This document shows, one piece after another, positions 52,705 through 63,954 of a DNA stretch of 64,000 bases. Source of the DNA: Melanocharis versteri (Eukaryota > Chordata > Aves > Passeriformes > Melanocharitidae); NCBI GenBank assembly GCA_013397845.1, contig VZTG01005155.1, positions 242,907-306,906 of the forward strand, in the 5' to 3' direction. The notes under the pieces were generated by a model, which was not told the origin of the DNA, searched no databases, and saw only the letters and a list, made by a program, of their open reading frames with translations. Made by a program: the position numbers and the translations under genes. The stretch's first letter is position 1. Every line of letters starts with the position of its first letter.

Positions 52705-55700
52705 GTGAGTTCACAGCCTGCTCGTTTGCTTGGAGCCAGGGAACAGGGATACAGGGATTTCCTGTCTGTGCCGTGGTCAGGCAGAGGAACCTGGAGGGAA
52801 ATGACAGCAAATGTTTCCCCACAGGTTCCCCTGCTTAGTGCCTTGGAGTTGCTTGGCAGCCAGGATTAATCTCCACTCTTGGATTTGAAATCTTGTTTTG
52901 ATGCTGAAGAATGGCCAGCACAAATTTGCCTCTGTGGCATCACAAGTATTCAAAATCAGTTGTCTGTCACTTTCCGTGGCATCTCAGCCCTGGGAGCTGA
53001 GCCAGGGCAGCTCATGCCATGGGACCGGTCAGGGGAAAGCAGCTGTGGGCTGACCCTTGCTGGGGGAAGTGCCATTCTGCTGTGTCTTGGAAGGATGAAC
53101 TGCTACAGAACAGCAAAGTGTTTCCAAGCAGCAGTTCTGGGCTTTGTAGCAGCCTGTTTGCCCTGCTGCAGGCAGATTGAAAATGAAATACAAGTGGGGA
53201 TAGCAACCAGCCTGCTCCAGCATGGCTTCAGTTCAGTGTTTTCTTCCTTGTCTGCTTCTTGCATGTACACAGGCATTTGTTTTCCACCCTCGTGGATTTG
53301 GAGAGGAATGGAACTTGTTTAGGCAAATTCCACCTGAATTTTTGCTAAGATTCCTTCCTTCAGCTCCCTTGAAAACTCTGGTTGATATAAGAAAGACAAG
53401 CCTATATTTTCACGTGCTTTAATACTGAGGCTCTGGGCAGCAGTGCTTGGCTTTAGCACTTCATATTTCCCCTTGTTCTGCACAGCAGAGCACAACTCAG
53501 AGTGAGAAAATCCCTGTTTACAAAACAAGCAAGGGCTTTTTCAAGTCAGGATGCCAGCTCCCTTCTTTCAGAAACGTAAATGCATAGATGCAGTTAAGGC
53601 AGTGGGAAGGGGCAGCAGAAAAGGGGCTGGAGGCTGGAGCTCCCCGTGTTCATGTTCCACCATGCTGCAGTCTCACACCTCTCCTAAAGGACTTGGAGGC
53701 ACTGAAACTCCAGGCACAGCTTCCAGCATTGGATCCAGAGCCCTGTGTGGCAGCCAGGTTCACTGCATCCTGCAGGGACACACAACTGGCCTCAAGTTGC
53801 ACCAGGGCAGGTTTAGATTGGATATTGGGAAACATTTTTCATGGAAAGGATTGTGAAGCACTGGGACAGGCTGCCCAGGGCAGTGGTGGAGTCCCCATCC
53901 CTGGAGGGATTTAAAAGCTGCGTGGCTGTGGCACTTGGGGACATGGTTTAGAGTTGGCCTGGTCAGTGCTGGGGAATGGTTGGACCTGATGATCTTTGAG
54001 GTGTTTTCCAACCCAAAGGATTCCATGATTCCAAGATTCCATGTCAGGACCTGTGCCAGGTGCTCTGCCCACTGAGCTGCAGGCTGCTCTGTCAGCACGT
54101 GGCCGAGCCCCCGTGGGCATCATCCCGTGTGTGCAGACACAGAGATCCTGAGAGCTCAGGGAACCCTTCCAGGGCATCCAGAGGTGGCAAGTGAGCGTGG
54201 GTGGTCAGAAAGTGAATGAATGAGGGATGTGGGGTCTCAGATTTGTGTCCCCATTTTGGTTAAGCCTTTCCCTTGACAATTCTGTGGTTTTTGTACTTAC
54301 GTCAATATGACTATTCCATTTTGTTGCACGTGCCTCTATTAACTCCTCTGTGGGCACTTTGAGTGGTACCTGTGAGCAAATGCAGCCTTCCTGCATTCGC
54401 AGCCACAAGGGACCATGACAGAATCTTTTTCTGTCTCCTTCTTTCACATCTGACTTTAGAGGACACCTTCTCAGGAAAACCTTGGATCAAAATGTCACTA
54501 CAGCACCATGTTCACTTGGAAGAAGAAAGAAAATGAGTTGTTTGGTGCATGTACTTCTGACACTGCTGTCACCAGCACTTTGAAGCCCTGTGGCACACCT
54601 GAATAATGTATGTCTGACAGGTCCTTCTGCAAAGCAAGCTCTGGGTCTTGCTGCACGCCCCTGGATGAACAACTCCCATGGTCCCACTGCTCTCAGAGAG
54701 CACCAGAACAGTCATGCTAATTCTCAGGGACCAGCAAGGACCCTGAGCTGCCCAGCCAGCACATGCCCACCACGGAGGCAGCTCAGAGTCAGTGTGGGGC
54801 TCCAGTGGAAGATGAGGGAAGTCACACAGAGGGAAGGCTTTGGGAAGTGGAGGGCACCAGATGAGAGGAGGGGACAGGCAGGTGGGACAGCTGGAGTACT
54901 TCAGCAGAAAGGAGAAGTGAGGATATTCTTTCTCAGCACAAGAAATATGTGGACCTGCTAGAGTGGGTCCAGAGGAGGCCACAAAGATGCTCTGAGGGCT
55001 GGAGCCCCTTTGCTCTGGAGACAGGCTGAGAACTGGGGGGTTCTCCCTGGAAAAGGCTACAGGGAGACCTTCCAGTACTTAAAGGGGGCTTATGAAAAAG
55101 ACAGAAAGTGACCTTTTACCTGGGCAGACAGTGACGGGATATTCCAAACCCTGCCATGGGCAGGGACACCTTCCACTATCCCAGGTTACTCCAAGCCCCA
55201 TCCAACCTGGCCTTGGACACTTCCAGGGATGGGGCAGCCACAGCTTCTCTGGGCAACCTGTGCCAGGGCCTCCCCACCCTCACAGGAAAGGACACCTAAT
55301 ATCAAATCTAAACCTGCTCTCTTTCAGTTTTAAGCCATTCCTCCTTATCCTGCCACTATATAACCTTGTAAGAAGTCCCTCCTCAGCTCTCTCGCCCTCT
55401 CAGGCACTTCGCATACTTCCAGTGGATTTCACGGGTGTGTTAACGGTGTGATATTCTTGTCTGTGCCGATCCTTCCCTTTCAGCCATCCTGACAATCCTT
55501 GGGAACTCAGCCGTCCTTGCCACGGCTGTGAAACGCTCTTCCCTGCTGAAGTCTCCGGAGCTGCTGACAGTGAACCTGGCGGTGGCAGACATCGGGATGG
55601 CTCTCAGCATGTACCCGCTGGCCATCGCATCCGCCTGGAACCACGCCTGGCTGGGCGGAGACGCCTCCTGCGTTTACTATGCCCTGATGGGTTTCCTGTT

Positions 55701-57870
55701 CGGGGTCTGCAGCATGATGACTCTGTGTGCCATGGCCGTGATCCGATTCCTCGTCACCAACTCATCCAAACCCCACGGTGAGTAAATCGCCGGTCTGCTC
55801 ACCTGGTGGTGCTGTGTTCAGGCTGGGCTGCTCTGGCAGGTGCTTTGTGGAATGTGGCACAGAATATCAGGCCAGTAACAGTGGAACAAGCCTCAGCTTT
55901 TAGTGCAATATCAAATCCTGGTGTTCCGAAAAGGATCTGATTAAATTCTTTATGAAACAGTGAGGCTTTTCCACTTCTCAGTTTTACCAAGTGAAAATAC
56001 CTGAGAATGGAGAGCACAAATGTTTGCCTGGACCAGACTGCCTTCCCTTCCTATTTGTATCCAAGCAGATACACTGGAATTTGAAAAGAAGGAATATTCT
56101 TCTGGCATTCCTGGTCTGGGACCACAGCACATTAGAGGTGAAATCAATCTTGTAAAGCTCCCTGCCTTACTAAGCTCTAGAGGAGCACTTAGGGCTGTGT
56201 TCAGGGCTCACCCAATCCACTGACACTGTTTCCCAAGAAGCCCAAAGGTTGGGAGCTGCAGCAGCAGCCCAGGTGTACCTGTAGCCACCATCCTGTTTGA
56301 GGAGAAGTTATGGCAAACCCCACATGGCTGGGATGGGATCCATAGACACTTGCTCTTCCTCTTTCTTGCAGGTAAAAAAATCACCAAGAACACTGTCTGC
56401 ATCCTGATTGCCTTCATCTGGCTCTACTCCTTGCTCTGGGCCATCCTGCCCTTGGTGGGTTGGGGCTACTACGGCCCTGAGCCCTTTGGCATCTCTTGTA
56501 CCATAGCCTGGAGCAAGTTCTACAACTCCTCCAATGGTTTCTCGTTCATCCTGAGCATGTTCCTCCTGTGCACGGTCCTGCCCGCGCTGACCATCGTTGC
56601 CTGTTACCTGGGGATTGCCTGGAAGGTTCATAAAGCATACCAAGAGATCCAGAATATCGACAGGATCCCCAATGCAGCCAAACTGGAGAAGAAGCTGACC
56701 CTGGTGAGTTATCCCTGTGATGGGAAGAGTGTGCAGTAATCAGGAGCTGGCAGAGAGCTGGCTCTGCTCATGCACAGCTCACAGAATCATGGAATTACAG
56801 AGAGCTACACATAAATTCTGTATGGAAACAGGATTTTAATATATTCATATTAAATATTAATGCATCTTTTCAAATATGCACTTCAGTTGTGCATTTCTTG
56901 TGGAAAAGCAGAACTGATCCAAGCTTTCTAGAGGCCAGTCATAGAATCACTGAATTATTAAGGTTGGGAAAGGTCTCTAAGATCATCAGGTCCACTCATT
57001 AATTCAGCACTGACAAGTCCACCATTTAACCATGCCCCTAAGCACCACAGCTAGGCTTTTTTTTAATACTGCTGGTGACAGTGACTCCACCACGGCCCTG
57101 GGCAGCCTGTCCCAATGACTGACAACCCTTCTAGTGAAGAAATGCTTCCTAATATCCAATCTCAACATCCTCTGATGCAACCTGAGGACATTTCCTCTAG
57201 TCCTTTCATTTTTTACCTGGGAGCAGAGCCCAATCCCCACCTGGCTCTGCCCTCCTGTCAGGGAGTTGTGCAGAGCCAGAAGGTCCCCCCTGAGCCTCCT
57301 TTTCTCCAGGCTGAGCCCCTTTCCCAGCTCCCTCGCTGCTCCTCACCAGGCCTGTGCTCCAGACCCTTCCCCAGCTCTGTTCCTTTCTCTGGCCACGCTC
57401 CAGCCCCTCCATGTCTCTCTCTTGTCATGAGGGCCCAGCAAGCACAGCTTCAGGTGTTGCAGTTCAGGATATCCAGCCCAGTCTGTGCCAGCTGCAAACA
57501 GCAGCCCTGTGTTCCCTTGCAGATGGCCGTGCTCATCTCGGTGGGGTTCCTGAGCTCCTGGACTCCCTATGCAGCCGCCAGCTTCTGGTCCATCTTCAAC
57601 TCCGGCGACTCCCTGCAGCCCGTGGTGACGCTGCTGCCCTGCCTGTTCGCCAAGTCCTCCACGGCCTACAACCCTGTCATTTACTACGTCTGCAGCAAGA
57701 CTTTCCGCTGCGAGGTTCAGAAGCTGCAGTGCTGCTGCGGCTGGAGGGTTCACTACTTCGGCTCCGACACCTCCGCGGAGAATCCCGCGTCCAGCATGTG
57801 GAGCGGGAGGGACAATGTCCGTCTGTCTGCCGCGGCCAAGGCGGGGAACCCGGGAGCTGCAGCTCCCTGA
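52632..57870 (+). CDS. OPN5L2: Opsin 5-like photoreceptor (neuropsin family), probably OPN5L2
   Basis: Seven-helix retinal-binding receptor of the plasma membrane. Avian OPN5L2 is described as a short-wavelength bistable Gi-type pigment. Exons 52632-52704, 55484-55777, 56372-56703 and 57523-57870 join in frame to 348 residues. Seen in the protein: GN in helix 1, NLAVAD in helix 2, extracellular Cys110 in GGDASC, Glu181 in GPEPFG (the expected counterion in this family), Cys187 in GISCT, SWTPY in helix 6 and the retinal Lys296 in LFAKSSTAYNPVIYY with the NPxxY motif (bovine rhodopsin numbering). The E/DRY site reads VIRF. Thr at 188 argues against OPN5L1, whose photocycle uses Cys188. Overall sequence differs from canonical OPN5. 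The start has a strong Kozak context (ACCATGG). The exact paralog is inferred. Confidence 0.88.
53770..54035 (+). mobile_element. CR1 LINE fragment in OPN5L2 intron 1
   Basis: Forward GGCCTCAAGTTGCACCAGGG, GTTGGACCTGATGATCTTTG, ending ATTCCATGATTCCAAG. Confidence 0.9.
54945..55125 (+). mobile_element. CR1 LINE fragment in OPN5L2 intron 1
   Basis: Forward GTCCAGAGGAGGCCACAAAG, GGGCTGGAGCCCCTTTGC; 3' end missing. Confidence 0.8.
55146..55400 (-). mobile_element. CR1 LINE fragment, inverted, just upstream of opsin exon 2
   Basis: Reverse CTGCCATGGGCAGGGACACC to CCTCCTCAGCTCTCTCG. It lies 84 bases from the exon 2 acceptor and about 20 bases from the forward copy. Confidence 0.88.
55484..55777 (+). 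CDS. OPN5L2: OPN5L2 coding exon 2
   Basis: Encodes AILTILGNSAVLATAVKRSS through RFLVTNSSKPH: end of helix 1, helices 2 and 3. A pyrimidine tract and CAG precede it; the donor is GTGAGT, phase 1. Confidence 0.93.
56372..56703 (+). CDS. OPN5L2: OPN5L2 coding exon 3
   Basis: Encodes GKKITKNTVCILIAFIWLYS through AAKLEKKLTL: helix 4, extracellular loop 2 with Glu181 and Cys187, and helix 5. The donor is GTGAGT, phase 0. Confidence 0.93.
56938..57445 (-). mobile_element. CR1 LINE fragment in OPN5L2 intron 3
   Basis: Reverse AGTCATAGAATCACTGAATT through TCCTTTTCTCCAGGCTGAGC to GTCATGAGGGCCCAGC. It ends about 77 bases before exon 4. Confidence 0.88.
57523..57870 (+). CDS. OPN5L2: OPN5L2 coding exon 4
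   Basis: Encodes MAVLISVGFLSSWTPYAAAS through the stop after AGNPGAAAP: helices 6 and 7, retinal Lys, and a C-tail with a CCCGW cluster that could be palmitoylated. The acceptor is TTGCAG. Confidence 0.93.
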   Translation: MAVLISVGFLSSWTPYAAASFWSIFNSGDSLQPVVTLLPCLFAKSSTAYNPVIYYVCSKTFRCEVQKLQCCCGWRVHYFGSDTSAENPASSMWSGRDNVRLSAAAKAGNPGAAAP

Positions 57871-58649
57871 AATGCAGCCGTGGGCTCACAGCACAGCTCA
57901 AGCCCGGCCTCACTCCCAGGTCCAAAGGAGCAGGGATGCAGCAAATGAGGTTCTCACTGCGTATCTTATGTCAATACAGAGGTTTAAGTATATATTTTTA
58001 AGCAACTCTCAAATACTGTCTTTAAGGCTCACAGAAAAAAAACCAAAAACCAAAAACCAAAAAATCTATTTTTTCCCCAAGAAATTACACTATAGAGGAA
58101 ATAGATTTATGTACCAAACATAAAATTATGTAAATTAAACTTATTTTCAGGTAAACAGAGATTTATTATTTTCGTGGGGTTTTTTTCCTTATACTTTTAA
58201 TTTTTTAAATGCAATCTATCTGCTGACTCTTGGCTCTACCAGTAAAACAGCCATCAGAGAAAACCATAGGTTGCACACAGTGTTACCACATAAACACAGC
58301 TGAGTGTGTAGTTTTCCAGCGATACAGACTGAAAACCATATGGGGAGCAAGAAATGTTCACTGCCAGGAAAAGGTGAGAATGTGGCTGCTCCCAAAATGA
58401 TGTAGAGGTTCTGGCTCCTCGCTCTGTCAGAGGTGCAGCTCCAGCTCCTCCAAGCACAAGTCCAAGGAGCTGAGCAGCCGTGGTCGGATGAGGTTTGGTG
58501 GGAATGTGGCAGTCAGTGAAGGATGCCTTCTGTGTATCCCCAGTGGCACAGTGGGAAGGGAAGGAAGCTCTCAGCAGGAGGAACTGTGCCCTTCAGCTGT
58601 TGCTGGCTGAGGTGCAACAGCTCTGCCACGGAGGCTGTCGGAGCATTTT

Positions 58650-58840
58650 AGAATCATAATTGTTAAGGTTGGAAAAGACCTTTAAAATCAAGTCCAACCA
58701 TCAACCCAGCACCACCACCAGGTTCACCACTAAACCATGTCCTCAAGTGTCACATCCACACATTTTCTGAACACTTCCAGGGATGGTGACTCCATCACTT
58801 CCCCGGGCAGCCTGTCCAGTGCTTTACCACCCTTTCTCTG
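58650..58840 (-). mobile_element. CR1 LINE fragment
   Basis: Reverse AGAATCATAATTGTTAAGGT to CAGTGCTTTACCACCC. Confidence 0.85.
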
Positions 58841-59202
58841 CAGCTGTGCTCTGTATAGGATGACACAAGGCACTCCCCAGGTAACCTTCCCAGCAGTGTC
58901 ACCCTGCAGATGCAGTCCTGGCTCTCATGGCTTCCATGGGAGTTCCTGAGATCCCAAATTCCTCCCTGGCTGCGGCACTGACATGACTGAAACTGAGAAC
59001 AGAGTTTGCTGATTCAGTACAACCATAACACCAGGTTTAGCCGAAGAGGTTCTGAGGTGGGAATGGTGAGCTCCTACAGCTTAAATCTCTCTCTCTGACT
59101 TACTGTTTGTGATTTTAAGGGACATAAACACCTATATTTAGGATTTGAAATGTACAAAATATGGCTTGGCAGCTGCAGCAGTTCTGGCTTCCCCTGACCC
59201 CA

Positions 59203-59285
59203 CAGAATAACAGAATGGTTTGGGTTGGGAGGTGCTTAAAGCTCATTCAGTTCCCCCCTCACCATGGGCAGGGACACCTTCCAGT
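59203..59285 (-). mobile_element. Short CR1 LINE fragment
   Basis: Reverse CACAGAATAACAGAATGGTT to GGCAGGGACACCTTCCAG. Confidence 0.85.
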
Positions 59286-61282
59286 GGAATCTTCACCAGC
59301 CCTTTGCATTAGGCTTGGTGAAGACAAGAAGAGTTAAGGCACAGGCAGATTTGGCCCAGATTTTAAAAAACCTAAACCAACAGCAGATGGACTCTGAGCT
59401 CTTGAAAAAGGTCGAGTGTAGGGTTACAAATAGGCTTAAAGACTTCTGTGGCTCTGAGAATTCCCGTTACAGCAGGGTCTGGGTTATGAAAGAACAAAAA
59501 ATGAGGCAGGGGCTGCAACACAGATTAAGGCACAAAGTAATTCCTAAATCAGAAGTTAGGAAACAACAAGGAAATCCCCTGAAATCCTCACTGAAAGTGT
59601 TGCACACTCTCATAAATATTCCACTAGATTAAACTAGCTTGATTCGTTAAAAGTTTGTGAAAAATTCCTAAATTAAGTTGGCCTCCAGGACATTATCTTG
59701 TCCTGGGCTGTCAGTCACGGATGGTCCATGTGGAATGAGCTCGGCCTTCTCTCCCAGGTGAGGTAAGCTGAAGCATCCTCTGGGAAAAAACAGCCCATGG
59801 ACTGGAAAATGAGAAAAGGGAAGAGGAAAGGGGGGGAGCAGGAGGAAACACCAGGAACTGAGAGGGGAGCATGTGAAAACTGAAGGAAAATATATGGGAA
59901 GTAGGGAAAAGGCAGGAGAGCTTTATGCAAGTGTGGGAAGGGACTTCTTACTGTAAATGTCAATTATCAGTATTTTTTCAGCTTTAAAAAATAACCTGAC
60001 AGGAAAATGATGCTGTATTTCACTAACATCCTCAGAGTTTTTGCTTTTACTTGCTCAATTGCTTGATGTTTAAAATAAAGTGTAAAATAAATATTCCCAT
60101 CTGCTGATTGCAGATCAGTGACTGGAACAGTGACATCCATGTTAAAAATGCAATGCAACGGGAGCTTCCACTGTGAGAAATTTAGGAGCAGAACAGGTCT
60201 ACATCGATTTGTAAATGCTTTTAGAGTGTATGTGACATGAAAAATTAGCCACTCTACAATAGAAAAAACTCTCTAAGCCCCAAAGATCTGTTTACTGTTC
60301 ATGTTTAAGTACAATGCTTTAATAGCCCGATTTATTATTAACTGTTTATGTACTTAATTTTTAAAAATCAAAGTCCAGGTGTTTGTGTATCAAATATAGC
60401 TCAAATTTATTTTTCATTTTCAGACTCAGTAAGAAGCAAATCTTAACTTTCCCAGTAGAAACTCTGAATTTTAGATGGTTTTATCTTATTTATGGTAAAT
60501 TTAAAAGGCAGGGCTGCCCTTGACCAAAGAACCAGGAAAGCAAATATAGCATTACTATCAGGGAACTAGTTTGGTTATTTTTTTATTTTTTGAGAAGGTA
60601 ATTTACAGTCAAATTATAATTCTAATTCCATGGTATTTCCTACCCAGCCCTGGACTGTGCTCTTTTCAGAGATGGAAGCAGGATGCAAGCACTGAGTTCA
60701 GGAGTGAGTCTGAGCACCTCATGTTTGCAGTCACCACTGCAACCACCTCAATACAAACAAAAATTCAATCTACACACTCCAACAGATCAGACCTCTCACA
60801 TATTCAGAGTTTTCTCACCCCTCTGAGGAGGTTTACAATGCAGACACCCAACCTAAGCCAGCCACCTTTGGCTCTTTTCTTTCCATTGAGGATGAATGGA
60901 GCTCCCTACTCAGATGATGACATATAAAGTTAGATAACACGACTAAAACTCTGATTTTTATTAAAATAAGTTGGAAGTCAGTGCCTTACTTTGAAAAAGC
61001 TTCTAGACTGTCTCTGGCTATTGAGGCATAGGAGTAACTTACAGAATTTTTATAGAAAATTTCTGTTAATGGTCAATTTTCCCATCTGTAAAATTAAATG
61101 TGACTCACTTCAGAACAAAGATCAATTATTTGAGAGAGGTCATTATTCCAGAAGTTAGAGCATGAGGGTAACACTGCCTGACAACTTCTAGGTCTACTGT
61201 GACTGCCAAAAAAATTCAAAACAAGTTCTCTGCATGCAAGAGATCAGGCAAAACAGACCAACCAAAGAGCTGCAGCAGTTAT

Positions 61283-61288
61283 TTTATT
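61283..61288 (-). terminator. MMUT: Candidate MMUT polyadenylation signal
   Basis: AATAAA on the minus strand about 260 bases past the MMUT stop. Another AATAAA at 61337-61342 is an alternative. Confidence 0.45.
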
Positions 61289-61548
61289 TATCAGTATATC
61301 TAGAAAAAAACCCCAAACACACTTACTTGAATTCCCTTTATTCCTGAAGTCATAGTTCTAGTGATAAAATTTTCTTGTGGGTACCTCTATAAATAATCCT
61401 CAAATAGAACAAGCAGAGAGTTTAGAACTTTCTCAGAAAGCACAAAACACGAGGCCAGGGGGCAGTGGGAGCAGAGGTTTGTGGTTGGCCATCCCTTGCT
61501 GACAATCAAGTGGTCAGTGTAAGGCTGCTGAGTTGGGACATTTCAGAG

Positions 61549-61677
61549 TCACATGGATTGCTGCCTCTTCTCCAGGCACTTCTCAATATCATCCAACACT
61601 TGCACAGCTGCTTTTGGAATACGGGTCCCTGGACCAAACACGTTGGCAACACCAGCTTCATACAGGAAGTCATAATC
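61549..61677 (-). CDS. MMUT: MMUT last coding exon
   Basis: Encodes DYDFLYEAGVANVFGPGTRI then PKAAVQVLDDIEKCLEKRQ and a TGA stop at 61551-61549. An ACAG acceptor precedes it. Confidence 0.96.
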   Translation of the reverse strand, partial: DYDFLYEAGVANVFGPGTRIPKAAVQVLDDIEKCLEKRQQSM

Positions 61678-63344
61678 CTGTTGGAAAAGAGGTTTAAGAT
61701 CTACAGTTAATAGTGCAACAGACAATTGATAATTGATTTATAACTGGTGTAGGCTCTGTCCTGTATGTTGGGCCTGAGAAAGCAGCAAGTCCCAGAGAGA
61801 GGCAGCACAGCTTCAAGGAAATGGGAAAAGTATGGAAGTTAGGAGGTAGAAAAGAACTACTGAAAAATATCCATAGGAAAGGGTTTATTTTTTTAGAGTC
61901 AGACTAATGTCAATCCTTGGAAAGTATTCAAAAGTCAACTGTATATGAGTCTGAATAACCTAACCTAAATTTGATCTAACTTCTAATTTTGAAAATACTA
62001 CTTTAAACAAGGGCTTGGCGCAGCTGACTGCCAGTGCCTCTTGCAATCTAGAGTTAATCGAATTTTATGACTGTTCTGAAATTTCACAAAGACTTGGGAA
62101 GCAGTTCTCTATTCTCTCTTCTATACAGGATATATTAGACCTTTACCAACCAATGGGGAAGTAGCATCCCATTGAGAGATACTGGACCGATCACAAATTG
62201 TCTCCTAGAAAAATACTACGAGTTTTGTTTGTTCAGTTTAGAAGTCTGTCATTCCTGAATACTTACTTAATTGCCTAGAAAAGGGATAGGTGTGGAAAAA
62301 GGGAATAACAGGAGATTTATGTGCACAATCAGTTTGGATCACTCTAGACAGAGGATGGCTGTAAAGGGGATGCAGACAGGCAGACTGTGCATGAGCTAAG
62401 GAAAATTTAAAGATGAAAGCACAGATCTGACTGCAAGGGAATTCAACAAACTGCTCAACAGTTTAGGAGAAAGCAGAGGGGATGAGAGGCAACACCTGCC
62501 TGACGATGGGGAAGGTTGAACAGTGAGTGAGATGTGCAGCCTACAGGTGATGGGACCTGCCAGGGGCCTTAGTCACTGGCTGTGGCTCTTCCCAACTATT
62601 GCTGGAAGTCATAAGGTCTCTTAAGACAGAAGCCAGCCTGTACCAATGACATGCAAAGACTGGTGATGGGAAACAACAGGGCATAAAGAACATCTTTTCA
62701 CAACACAGCTGCATATTCCATCCCACAGACACTCGAAGTTGAACCAGGGCATGGTGTACAGAACTGGGGGGCCCCACCCTGCAGACCTGTGCTGGCCATG
62801 GTGCCTGTACAGAGGAGCCTTCAGTGCTCTGACATTGCAGAACAGAGGAAACAGCTCAAACAGCTCAGACAGAGATAAATCAGTCTCTTAGCTCGATGGA
62901 AATGATGCTGCCCCGTACCTGAGGGGGGATGACTCCTCCACACATGACCAGGATGTCGGGCCGGCCCAGGGCGTTGAGCTCCTTGATGAGTTCAGGCACC
63001 AGGGTTTTGTGGCCGGCGGCGAGCGTGCTGACCCCGACGCAGTGCACGTCTGCATCCACGGCCTGCTGCGCCACCTCCCGCGGGGTCTGTGTGCACACAG
63101 GGCGTGGGACAGGGCACAGCCCCGGCCCGGGGAAGGAGCACGCATTCCAGGCAGCAGGGGTGCGTCGGGAATGCTCTGGCTGCTGCTCAGTCCTACCTGG
63201 AAGAGGGGACCTATGTCCACGTCAAAGCCGATGTCCGCGAACCCGGTGGCGATGACTTTGGCTCCTCTGTCGTGGCCATCCTGACCCATCTTGGCAACGA
63301 GGATGCGAGGCCTGCGGCCCTCACGGTCCATGAACTTGTCAACT
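61549..63344 (-). CDS. MMUT: MMUT, methylmalonyl-CoA mutase, last three exons
   Basis: Mitochondrial matrix enzyme that converts L-methylmalonyl-CoA to succinyl-CoA using adenosylcobalamin, in propionate, odd-chain fatty acid and branched amino acid breakdown. Exons 63197-63344, 62919-63086 and 61549-61677 join in frame to about 147 residues, the C-terminal cobalamin-binding domain. Visible motifs are GQDGHDRG (the DxHxxG motif whose His coordinates cobalt), the GVSTLAAGHKT stretch and MCGGVIPPQ (the GG motif). The end DDIEKCLEKRQQSM differs from mammals only at the last residues. The N-terminal catalytic barrel and presequence are right of the window. Transcription converges on the opsin. 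Confidence 0.97.
62919..63086 (-). CDS. MMUT: MMUT penultimate exon
   Basis: Encodes TPREVAQQAVDADVHCVGVS through MCGGVIPPQ, 56 whole codons. The acceptor is ACAG and the donor GTACGG. CpG content is higher than in the flanking introns. Confidence 0.96.
63197..63344 (-). CDS. MMUT: MMUT antepenultimate exon
   Basis: Encodes RVDKFMDREGRRPRILVAK and MGQDGHDRGAKVIATGFAD through GPLFQ. The acceptor is CCAG with one carried-over base, and the donor GTAGGA. Confidence 0.95.
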
Positions 63345-63954
63345 CTGGTTGAAAGCACACATTCTATCAGAGTAGGTCACTGAGAATCATTAGAAGTATT
63401 TCCACATGTACAAAAAAACTTGCTGCAAGTGTAACATAATTTCTGTTTATCAAATAAAAAGATCTCCTAAGTCATGGCTTGGCTATGCAGTCTGCACTCT
63501 ATGTTAATATTCATGTAATGTTATTACTAACTCACTTCTGGTATTTATCAGCCTCAAAATTAAAACATTATTTAAAAGAAAAAATCTCTGCTACTCTTCT
63601 GCTTTTTAACAGATAAAATACTGAATTCTCTGAGGGTTTAATGGGATGAATTACAACTCACTAAAACAGTAAATTTTTTAGTTTTTAAGAATAAATATGA
63701 CTGATTATTTCAAAAGTACTTGCACACAGATGGGTCCTGGACATCACACTGTGCATCATTATTCCACTCTACTGGGCAAAAATCTGTCCAGGGAAGGATT
63801 ATTTTATCTCCTATTCTGTGCACTCATTCCACTGCCCCTCTTTTTTGGATAATGGCAGTGCATATTTCTGTTGTATTGATGCTGCTGTGTAATCACAGCC
63901 TCAGATATGAACCTGTCGTCTTACTGCTCATTATTGAAGTACCACCAGGATCTG

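Larger units (their letters stand above)
57871..61548. other. Convergent gap between OPN5L2 and MMUT
   Basis: Both genes end here. No supported gene lies between them. CR1 fragments occur at 58650-58840 and 59203-59285. ATTAAA at about 58134 is a possible opsin polyadenylation signal. A CAAAAAC-type simple repeat lies near 58036-58060. Sequence at 59290-59632 has an unexplained open frame. Confidence 0.6.

Noticed and set aside
57343..58001. Open frames overlapping opsin exon 4 in other frames
   Set aside because: Shadow frames of a GC-rich coding exon; the opsin frame has all diagnostic residues.
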